This document shows positions 23,201 to 35,200 of a stretch of 64,000 nt of DNA, piece by piece. The translations under genes were made by a program, and so were the position numbers. This stretch comes from Actinernus sp. WN-2022 (Eukaryota; Cnidaria; Anthozoa; Actiniaria; Actinernidae). Location of the stretch: the NCBI GenBank assembly GCA_030867875.1, contig JAOWCC010001501.1, forward strand, positions 16,955,524-17,019,523, read 5' to 3'. The first letter of the stretch is position 1. The number at the start of each line of letters is the position of its first letter. The notes below the pieces were generated by a model. That model was not told the DNA's origin. It searched no databases and worked only from the letters and a program-made list of their open reading frames with translations.

Positions 23201-26200
23201 AAAATCGCAATGAGCCAATCATGAACAAGTAAAAACGCAATGAGCCAATCACGAACAAGTAAAAACGCAATGAGCCAATCACGAACTGAAGTGATTCATG
23301 ATTGGTCGTAGCAACAAGTCAGGAAAGGAGGAAAAGTAAATACAATGGTGGATAACTAACCAGGAAGAATATTAATAATGACAGCAGTAACAATCATCAC
23401 AATAATTATAGTAACGGGGAAAACAACAATAACAATAATAAATGTTTTTTTTCCCAATTGTTCTGTAGTGAGGTTGGTGGAAGAATTCTAAGAATCCAAT
23501 CTAAACAAGTAAGTTTATACGTTTTATTATCGTTAGTATCTCTCACATGTTATTATCTTTTGGTCATGTTGAACACACTTTGGATTGTCATTACATACGT
23601 CATACCTCATAACTCTTATTCGGTCTGTACCGTAAGTTATAGACCGAGATTTTGTCCCTGCCATGAAAAAGGGGGGAGGGGGGAATGGGGATCCATAACT
23701 TACGGTACGGACTGAGCAAAAGAGTTTAATAACATTTTTATTATATGACTGAAAAGTATTCAAAACCAGGTTTGCTTCAATGTTGCGGTCCGTACGGGAA
23801 GTTATGGACTGCACACTGACCAATCATAGCTCACGAAGTTAACTAGCCATAGAATAACTGAAATTATGCTTTATAAAGACCGCCGTATTTGCAAGATACC
23901 TTCATGGTTCTATGTCAGATGGTAGGGTAATTCAAATTCATCTGGTCATTGTTTCCAGTAATTATGATCTCGGACACCCATGGGGGTGGGGTGGGGGGGG
24001 GGGGGGGAGATTTGTGAGATGGATTAAAAGTTGTCTCTCGCATTTTTCAGGTAAAGAGTCTCTCAGAGTTCGACACACACAGCCCTGTGATTGGACTGAG
24101 ACAGTGGCGGAGTATTCTCTGTGAAACTCACGAGAAAAGCTTTCGAGAGGCCTGTCGTGAAAACATCGGCTCGTCTGGGGACTTTATCAGTGGCATCGAG
24201 AAAAATCCGCAACTCAGACTCGCTTTCATGGGCGATAGCAATGTTGTGATAACACCGTGCAGGGCGGCGCCGTCATCTGAAGCTGTGAGAACCTGGGCAC
24301 GAGAAAAAGTTATCCGGAGAAAGGCTCGGTTGCTTAAGCAAGACGAAAAGCGTCTAGGGGAAATAATGGAAGAGAAAAAAAAGGGTTTAGATAAAATGGT
24401 TCCGAAAACACTGGAGAGTAAAGGCAATTTGAACAGAACATTAGAAACTCAGGACATATGTTCCAGTAAACAGAAAAATGAAAATACTAACCTAGCAGAG
24501 GAGGAAAGGGAGGAGTTCAGTGTGGAGGGAAAGTTTGAAGACAATTCGGGAGGAAACTCACAAGAGGAAGCATCTATTGTGGCTCAACATCGAGGGAAAA
24601 CTCGCCTTTCATTCCTGGATCAAGAAGAAACTAATGGAGTAAAAGATCCAAGGGGAAATGTTACTGGTACACCTGAATCTGTGCAAACTAGAGTTGGTGT
24701 AAAGGACGAGGCTGCAGTTAAATCTCCAACTCCTGGGGAACTTACAAGTCCGTACAGCTTGTTTTCACCAGTCGAAGGAAGATTTCCGTTTGGAGCCGCG
24801 AAGCAAGTTGAAAATCGACCAGGCGAGGACCTTAGTAGATGTGACACCTCTTCCTCCTCAATAGAGACTGCGGAAGCTTCAGTGGACACTCCTGAGAGAA
24901 AGCTACGCCATTGTCCCGTTGATCAGACAGAGGAACCTTGCTCTCGGGATGTTCGTGTCCATTCGCTAAAAACCCCAACTGTTCCACGGTACAAGCTGAA
25001 ATTCACCGCGACAAATACAGAAGACCTGCAGCCAGTTATGTCACAGGCGTCTCCTTTCTTGTTGCCAAGGCAACCACCATCGCCCCTGACCGCCCCGCAT
25101 CACAGTACCCCCATATCTAGCAAGCCTCTGTCTGGTTTCCTGTCCCCAGTATTTACACCTATCAAGAGCTCACAAGCTGCTAGCTCAGATGACGCTGGGG
25201 TAACAGAACGAGGCTCAGGATCGCCCTCAAAACAAAGTTCCAGTGCTGACAATGCATCGAGGTCTGCTATTACTAGAGGGGTTTTGAGGCGCCAGTTGCT
25301 GTCAAGTCAATCTAAGGTAATCTATACCGCACGGTCGAATAGCGTAGGTGATAGAATCCAGCTACGGCCGCGTCCTCGGGCAGGGACGTACAACCCGTTG
25401 ACATTGTCTCCCAACACGTTTTCTTCATAAATTGGGCACGTTAACGAACCTCTCTTGCTATTCGTGAAGAGAAGGGGATTGTTACAACAGCCTTCTCTCC
25501 TTCCGTTCAAATCATATGCCTCAGAATTAATCTCGGCCAATCAGCTGAATTAAAGCTAGAGGACTAATAATCCTCAAATTCGAGAATAAATAACTTGCCT
25601 TTCCGTTGCCCTTAAATATTCTTGCATGCAGTACGTTGCGGGGCTACAAACTACACATTTATTAAAATTGTTTGCTTTTCTCTGAAAGTTTGGCTTAAGT
25701 TTCTATACCTTTTGTTGTCTTTTTCAGTTATGTACACCAGATGCACGTCCACGGTATCGAATCGAAGCTGGTTCTCAAATCGAGGGACCATCTCCACAAA
25801 ACACTTGCGGCTTTAAGATCCCGCAAATGAACATACAGAAAGCTAAGGCCACTCATGAGGTTCGTAGCCAACTGGAAAATAGTTACCTTACAGTTGCGAC
25901 TACTGTAACCGGGGCTACTTAGACAACGAGAACCAATCACATTGCAGAACGAAAACAAAGCATTCCAACTTACGGTTATTTGAGCCAATCAGTGTCGAGT
26001 ACAAGACAGAAGGATTTCAACTTGCTCGAGCTTCGACCCGGTAAAAGGCAAATTTGTTGGACTAGTTCTGAAATCGAAGTCTTTTGAATGAAGAAGATCG
26101 CATGGATATGCTAGGATTTGTAAGTTGGAATGCTTTGTTTTCGTTTTCCAATGTGTTTAATCACGTTGTGTGAGTGGCCCTGGTTTCAGTAGTGGCACTG

Positions 26201-29200
26201 TAAGGCCTATCTACACGGTACAACTTGTGCTTACAATTGTCGCATAATACAATACAATACAATACAATAACTTTTATTTAAACACGATAAAAGATTAAAG
26301 CGTTGCCGCTTGTGGGGTCTTGTATAATACTAAAATAAACTAGTTAACTATATTCAAATTTTACATTAAGTTATTAATCATCTATTTTAAAACTAATAAT
26401 TCAGTAATATTTATAATAATCGTTCTTGTGAGGGGCAGTTTGCGGTGATTCAGCTCCAAAATCTAAATTATGCAGGGCCTGTGATTTACTAGCCATACTG
26501 GTAAAGTTCTTTACATTAGAGGTCTCCGGTAAGTCTGGAGTGAGCAGGTTCCACACAATTGCCGCTCTATGTGCTATCGAATTCTTCATGTAATAGCTAT
26601 TGAAGCGTGGCACTATAACCCTGTTTCTGTTACGTAAATTTTGCGTTCTATCATTCTTAACTAGAATATGGTCCATAGAAGCGGGAGGGCATACAATCAC
26701 CTTACGCCATTGTTGTTGTTGTTGTATGCAACAGTTGTAAACAAGTTGTAGGGTTGATTTACACCAAGCAATTCGTGCTGTGAGCTTGGCGTAAGCTAGT
26801 TGCATGCGAAAAGTTATACCGAGGACTTACGTTAAAAGAAAATATTTGAAGGATAATAAAGACAATAACCTACTGTGCGGCGTGGAAATATTTAACAATT
26901 ATTCACCGAAGTGGAGGTGAATAATTGTTTTAGTATATACCACACTCCAGGTGAATAGCCAGCACCAAATAGTTATTTTATTTTCTGTAAATTGGGCAAA
27001 AACTAGCGCGAGATGATCGCTGCTTTGCTCGGAGGTGAATATGAAATCATATTCACTGTTTGAGTAGCCAATCAGAGCGCGCGAAAAGTGATATTCACTG
27101 GTGTGGTATATACTAATAACTATTATAAAATAACCCAAAGAAAACGCGCGCTCTGATTGGGTGAAAGCCGTGTTTGCATGAGGCTATGTAAACATGGAAA
27201 TGACGTCATACATTGTAGTTTTTCTTTTTTTATGCAAAAAATGGCGAAAATAACTGACTAACTTAAAAACACATGTAACTAGTTTTCTAAAGGAGTGTTG
27301 TTCAGAAGAACCTACGGAGAAAAAAAGCTAAATTGGACAGAATTTTCACAAGATTGAGTCAGTCGGAGCTCAACTGCCTCATTAGCAAACTCGATGAAAT
27401 ACGCACAAAATACACTACTTCTGTTAACGTTTAAGTTTAAATATTTACTTCAGATACTATAGAAAAACAATTATAATAAAATACATGTACTAGAAACATT
27501 CAGAAAATGTACAAAGTGCTAATAATCAAGTACACAAAGTCAGAGTGGGAAGGTCAATTGTTGTTTATTCAAGTACGTTTTTTTCAAACGCCGGTGACAA
27601 AAACTACAGACACTGCAACTTTATAAGATATATATCACATTGAATCAGTAGAAATAAAAAAATATTAGCCGTTTTGGTTCGATTCAGTCTATGAAATCTT
27701 TTTTTCATTCAGAGTGGGATGCTGGCAAGAAAATGTGACTAAAAAGAAATACACAAGCGAGAAGCTACAGAACTCTGAAACTGTAATCTCGCACGGCTGC
27801 TAGTGCTAGCTAGCATCCCGTAGACTCGAAAGTACTCAGTCTTTTTGGATTAAAAAAAATTGCATTGAAAGATACCCAAACAGCCATCTCCACATCAAAG
27901 TAATATAGATTATAAGCTCTCATTCTCTGGCTTTCAAATAGTTGAGTATGATGCCTGACGATGGGAAATAAAGATCTGAAACAATACAAAGGCACAAACC
28001 TGCTAATCGAAGTTGTCAGTTCGAGCCGAGCAATTCCAAGCCATGAACTACAAGTACTGGCTCCAAATATCCAGCAAGAGATTCCTCAGTCCCAGAATAT
28101 CATGGCCGAAACAGGAACAAATTATCTTTTCTGTAATGCTTAATGCTTTTCGGCTGTCCAGTTCGTCTTTGAATTCGCAGCAGTTTTGTTTAAAGTGGTT
28201 TTCGTGTCGATTTTCGTAATCCAGGACGATTTTCGTTGCATGTCTAGCCCGATATGGATCAATACTTTGAGGTTTTCCTATTATTTTGCATTTTTGTCTT
28301 TTAAAAAGCTAGTTTTGGGAGCATAAAATCACACTAGTACTTTCTCTCGCCTCTGGTTCCATGCCGATTCGTACGCAGAGCAAACACGGCCAACTTCACA
28401 AGCGAATATGATTGACATTTTACAATGTATGGAGAATTTCGCGTTTGACATTTACGAAAAAGTTTTTAAAAATCGTTTCGCGCTCGATCTTGCGACTATT
28501 TTATAAAAGAAATAGAAAACGTTTACCGTGTTTACATAGCCTGATGCAAACACTCGGGAAAGTTTGGGAGAATTCTCAAGTTTTTGTGTAAACCCTCGAC
28601 CTTCGGTCTCGGGTTTACACAACAACTTGAGAATTCTCCCAAACTTCCCCTCGTGTTTGCATCAGGCTATGTAAACACGGTAAACGTTTTCTATTTCTTA
28701 AATATTTGTCCTTGGACATTATCTGTTCCTCGAAACACAGTTTTCTCGAGCTTCGCTCTGGGAAACTGTTCGATTCTCGGAAACTGTTCGTTTCTCGGAA
28801 TATATTTCAACGCCACAAGTATATATGTTATTGAATGGCTGCACGCGCGCCATACGAGCAAACATCGGGTCACGTGACACATTCCACCAATCACACATGA
28901 GAGAGGATATTTGATGGATTAAACACAATGAAATTAGCAGAAGAAGGAGAACAAAGCACGTCTTTCACTTGACCTGAAATGTAACAACTTTCTGGTTTGA
29001 GTGACTAAAGTAGTGTAGAGTGTTTAAAAAAGCCGTATTTTTTTCTGTTATTGCTATCTCCAGTTATTACGTCTGCCTGTTTCATGGCTACATGGTAGAT
29101 GGTACTTTCGAGGCACATAGTCAAAACGTAATAAATAGAACTGTCCATAGCATTGTCAAAATAGCTGTGGATGAGGCGAAATGACACGATTCAGAAGTAC

Positions 29201-32200
29201 ATCCGATCCAAGGGTCTCCAAAACGCGCGTCTCGTGACAAATGACGTTATCATCTGTCCACTTACTGATGATGAAAATTAACCAGTCAGAGAGCGGTTAC
29301 CTGTCAGAAAACAATAGCTATTTTGTAGTAACCAATAGGGACAACCGTCATAAGATCCAAGATGGCGGCGCGCGGGAATTTCAACTGATTAGTTTTATGG
29401 AAAGGAAAATCGATCCATAAATGACATCTAGTGTACAAATTTACAGGTGACCAATACATCAATAGATTTAGGCATCCATAAGGAACATTTGAGGGCAAAC
29501 ATCAATCAGTTTCAGCTGAGGTTCCTCTTAAAGAAAATAAATGAAGTCTTATTATTCTGCAATCTTCTCTTCAGGTTCAGCACGTGACCCTACTTAGCAT
29601 TGAGCTCCACGTTCGGACCAGGAGACACTTGAGGCCCGACCCCGAGTTTGATCCGATCTGTGCGATCTTCTACCACGTCCAGACAGACACGCCCTGTCCC
29701 ATGGGACGTAATAAGGTGACTGGGGTGATTTGTGTGGACAAGGAGTCAGCTCGACTGGCGAAAGGCATGATGTTGGATTCTAAGAACAGTTTAGGTACAG
29801 TTAAAGGGTTGTGTTACGGTGAGAGATGCCTTTAAATTCGATATCCGGGCCGGATATACACGTAGTGAAATTCAGCGGTTTTCATTAACTGGCGAACCTC
29901 GTACACATGTGGGATGGCTTTCTTTTAAGCCTGGCTTTCACTAACGACATAAACATCAGCATAAGACGCACACGCAGTGCCGTATTTATCATTAGTGGTA
30001 CTTATTCTACTCTCAGATGTGAGATAAGAACAAGCAACATACGTAGACGCAGTGCCGTGTTTATCACTAGCGGTACTTGTTCTATTAACAGGTGTGAGAT
30101 AAGAACGAGCAACACACACAGACGCAGTGCCGTATTTATCATTAGTGGTACTTGTTCTACTCACAGGTGCGAGATAAAAACAAGTAACATACATAGACAC
30201 TGGAGTGCCGTATTTATTATTAGTGGTATTTGGTCTACTTACAGGTGTGAGATAAGAACAAGCGCCGCTTGTTCATAATCATTACTGAGTCTGCGTCTCT
30301 TTTCCTTGTGCTTGTGCTTATGCTTATGTTTGTAGTAAAAACCAGGCCTCGCTGTTTGTGATCACCTGGTGGCCATCTTGGATTCAAAGCGAGGCAATCC
30401 TTTGTTTTTGCTAGGCTAAACTAGTTGTGATATCCCTCAGTGCCACCAATCGAACATACATTGGGTATATACTTCATGGTAGTGTTTCGTTCCATATAGT
30501 CTCCCTGCATATAGAGATTACTTAATGGGAAGTGCTGGCGTATGGTATTTACGCACGAGTTTGTTTTCACAAAACGAACGAGCGAGTGAGTTTTGGAAAA
30601 CAAACAAGTGTGTAAATACCATACAAAAGCACTTTCCATCTTGTAATTTGTTTATTACATACATACTGAGATTTTTCACCAATATCAAACAGGTTTTATT
30701 TAGGTTTTGTCATTGAACACGTACATTTGTAGCTTTCAATTTTTTGTTTTGTATTTCGTATCCGACTCAACGTAGACTAAAATTTATGCTCGATACAATC
30801 AAAATGAAAAGAAAATCTTCCTTTCTAAACTGACATCAGTTTTGAAATAGTTTTCAACATCAGGTAAGGTTTACAAGTTTACATCGTCAATAGATTAGTA
30901 TACCTGCTTTTGTCCAAGTTGTTTGCTACGAGTTTTCAGACATCTCCACGGCTTGTAGGTTTTCTCTGCTCACAGAATATTTACGACTTTTCAAATGTCG
31001 ATGGTCTATGGAAGTTGAAATCACTCGACGAATAAGGATTGAAAGCTCGTAATCTTCGCCGTATTTTCTTTTGATACTAAGAATGATTTCACATAGATTA
31101 TCTCAATATCTGTTGAGTTCTTTCGGTAGAATTTCGCTTCTTCTTTGTCGCTTTAAGTCACTTTTGCTGTTTTACAGTATTATGCAGGGAGACTATATGG
31201 AACGAAACACTACCATGACGTATATACCGAACATTGACTCCAGCACCGACTCCAGACGTTTTTCTTGTCTTGCGGTGTAGTTTTGATTTCAGAAGGCGTT
31301 GCATTAGTTTTGATAATTGCTTCAGATCTTTTAGTTTAGACAGGTCGTTCGATTCTTGGTGAAACTCCAGTTAATGTGTATGCTTGTGCTTTTCTCTTTC
31401 TCGCTTCCCCACAAATTTATATAACTGGTTAGTTATATAACTATAGCTAGATTAATCTAAACGCCACTGAAATTGAAGTTAAGCAAAACTAACTTTCGGG
31501 AATCGTTATTATTGATCGCTGTAGGTAATGTGCGTATAAGTTGGTTGTGTGCACTCGCAGCTTCGTTGAGAACCCTCTATCGTGGGGCGATATAATGAAT
31601 AAGCGCCAACGAGTTAGCGTAATATCGTTTAATCTTGCAGATGTCTCGAACGAAGGAAATATTCAAGTCACCCAGAAAACCGTTAGTTTTACAGCTCCGT
31701 CAACTTCCAGCATGGCTGATTCGACTCGAGGGAAGCACAGGCGATGCCTACTAGCCCGTTCAGGTTCTAAATCTTTCTTTATCACTTGTGAGATTCTCCG
31801 ACTTTAAGAATAGCACAAAAACGACGGCTAGGACGATGTGACAAAATACAATGAACTGCACGTGGAAACGCATGCAGTCGTCTTTTTTGCCGTTGTTGCA
31901 AAAAAGTGGGTCTTTCTAGTAGGTGTATCAACGTCCTGAAATTCAGGACAATGAACAACTGTATTGTGGGGTTAGGGTTCTTTGTATTTCAGGGTATTGT
32001 TTTGCTATAGTTCAATGTCGTTGATACACCTAGAAAGAGCCAAAAAAGCGAGAAGACGTTGAGTTTTACTATCCGTAGAAAACATGAACGATGTAATTCG
32101 TTCATCTCAAACTGACTCTTGCCGTTGTTTTCAAAAAGTGAAATATATAGAAAAACGCGAAGAAAATTAACTATAAACACAACACTTGTCAGAAGAAACA

Positions 32201-35200
32201 CTTTTCGCGTACGCTCGTCATAGCCAGTGACTAATCGTCTGAACGTGTTGTGATTGCGTTACAGGTGTCACGCACTGTTACACCCATTACGTGGAGATAG
32301 AAAGGGACCTTTACCCTGCCTTTTTGGCCCTAATCCACAAGTGGGACCCCGACATTCTGATTGGCTACGACGTACAAATGCTTTCATGGGGCTATCTCAT
32401 ACAAAGGGCTTTGGTGTTTGACCTTGACCTTGCTTCCAAGCTGTCACGCGTCACAGGGTCTTCAAGTGATAGCAATATCGATGCGGAGAAGGACAAATGG
32501 GGTGCGTCACACACGTCTGAAATAAAGATCGCGGGAAGAATTGTCTTGAATGTATGGCGCCTTATGAGACACGAGGTGGGTGGACTTGATAGTACGCGCG
32601 CTCTGATTGGCTGTTACTCGTGTTTACATGAAGGGAGATTGATCCTAGTGCTAGGACCAGCAGCATTGTTATCGATATACAAAACAGTCTCGAGGGATTA
32701 CAATACAATGAAGACAGCCCTAGTGCTAGGACCAGCAGCATTGTCATCGATATACAAAACAGTCCTGAGGGATTACAATACAATGAAGATAGCCCTAGTG
32801 CTAGGACCAGCAGCATTGTTGTCGATATGCAAAACAGTCTTGAGGGATTACAATACAATGAAGATAGCCCTAGTGCTAGGACCAGCAGCATTGTTATCGA
32901 TATGTAAAGCAGTCTCGAGTGATTACGATACAATGAAGATAGTCCTATGATTTCAAGGGAGCGAATTTCTTAAACTTTGCTCATTTCTATATCATAAAAG
33001 AAATAGGAATAGCTTATTTGTTTATATACCGTTATGTAAGCACTCGAGTTGAAAGCCTCTTGTTTCCACAACGTTTTCATGTTTAATTTGCATGACGCTA
33101 TGTTAATACAGAAACTGTTTCTTAACTGACGAAATTCCAAAATGCTCCTTTTAAGGGGTGGTGGTGGTTGTATATTTACTGGATGCGTCAGCCTTTCAGA
33201 ACTTTCTAGTTCTGGACCAAAATGTGCTTACCAAAGCCATCACCTCAGTATTAAAAGCTCCATTCCTAATCAACAAAACGAGAGGAATGAAGCAAGAAAC
33301 TACAAACGTATCAGCAATTTTCACAGTTATTTTCAACTCCTAACTTTGTTTCCTGCAACGTGAACCAAAGACAAATGCTCCACAGACTGAGTGAGATCTT
33401 CAGTCGCTGTATTCTTGAGGCGCAACAATTTGTCCCGGTCTAGCCTTTAAGAAAATGCACTGTCTATTTATATGTCACCTCAGTGAAAAGTTGTTTCTGA
33501 ATTCTGCAGTTTGATTGGTCGTTGCAATATTTTTCGTCTTGTCCGCAAGTCTTTGTAAGCAACTCTTTTTCTTTCTTTTCTTAATTCTTTTTATTACCTT
33601 TTGATCCATAAACACGTAACAAAGGAAGCTTGGTCAATAACTTCTACATGTATTGGTCCTAGGTTATGATTACAGTGGTTTTCGATTGAGTGTCGTAAGG
33701 CCAAAACCAAAGTAATTACAGACTGAGCCAATCACAGGAGCAAGTAAAAACACAATGAGCCAATCACGAACTGAAATAACTCGTGATTGGTTTTACTTGG
33801 ACCAATCACGAGGAAGACTGATAAACGCAAACAAGTTTAGAACGTGATTGGCTGAAATAGCAGGTCTTCGACTTTGATTATCTCTGATAGGTAGGATAAT
33901 TATTACAAAACATTTTTCACAGCCAATAGAAAAGCTAAGCAAACGTAAAACCAAAGCAATCACCAAGTTACTTTCCACACTCAATCGTAAACCACTCTAT
34001 TGATTACTCTTGTTCGCAGGTAACCCTGAACGTATACACGTTTGAAAATGTCACGTTTCACGTTCTTCACGAACGCATACCACTTTTCACCTACCGCTCG
34101 CTCTCTGATTGGTGGGATCATAAGACCGACATCCACCGCTGGCGCACCGTGCAGCATTACATCACGCGTTGTCATGGTAACATACGAATTCTGGAGCAAG
34201 TGGATTTCATTGGTCGGACTAGTGAACTTGCAAGGCTTTTTGGGATACTATTCTTTGCTGTTATATCACGTGGGTCCCAGGTTGGTATTCCCTTAGAGCC
34301 CTTTACGTCAACATCTAACTTCCCTTTAAGATATCAGAAGAAAGTGAAGCAGGCAGGTTATGAGAATATCGGAGTTGATCACCTGGGAAAAATGTTTTGA
34401 TGCGACACCAAATTATCTTAACTTGACACTGCATGAAATGTATGAAGATCAGTAAGGAGAATTTGGATGAATCTGGAGGACATCGAGGCAAAATTTTATG
34501 CAAGTCAGGACGATACCGTATTCCATTTACAACTTCAGTAACTCATTATTAACGTATTTCCTTTGTTTGTTTTTCTTCATGAATAAGTGTGATAGCTACA
34601 TAAATAACTTAAATTTGGCAAAACCGTAATTTGCAACGCGCCAACTCGTAACTAAGTGTATCATCGTTGTTGCTGTTCCAAATCGATACAGTACCGTGTG
34701 GAATCAATGATGCTACGTATTGCCAAACCAATGAACTACATCGCTGTCTCCCCTAGTGTCCAGCAAAGGAACAGGTAATTCTTACTGCCATTTTAATTTA
34801 TCGAGGTTTAAAGTATGCGAAAATAGCACCAGCTTACTAACCAGCATGACGTTGCTAACTGTATCCAAGCACGTGACTCGATCCTACAAAGGGACAATTA
34901 CTTCCTGAGAGGACGCGATAATATCGTGCTTGTAGACTTTTGATTGGATTGTATAACTTTATTTAGACACGGTCTGAAACTTTTTTTTAGAAAATTGGTG
35001 CGAGGAAATGGAATAGCAAGCTTGTTCACAGAGTAATCAGATGATATCTAGTGATATCACTGCGATATATAAACTTAGAGCTAAGGTGCTCAGTTGTAAG
35101 ATCATTTCGAGAAAATCAATATTTCCTTTTGTAATTGTCGCTGAGTACTTAGTTTTCTCCAGTTAAAATCCGGGCTGCATGGTTTTGAATCCTTGTCAGA

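Noticed and set aside
29907..30278. Repeat-rich ORFs on both strands
   Set aside because: An artefact of the 75-bp period; composition is that of the array.
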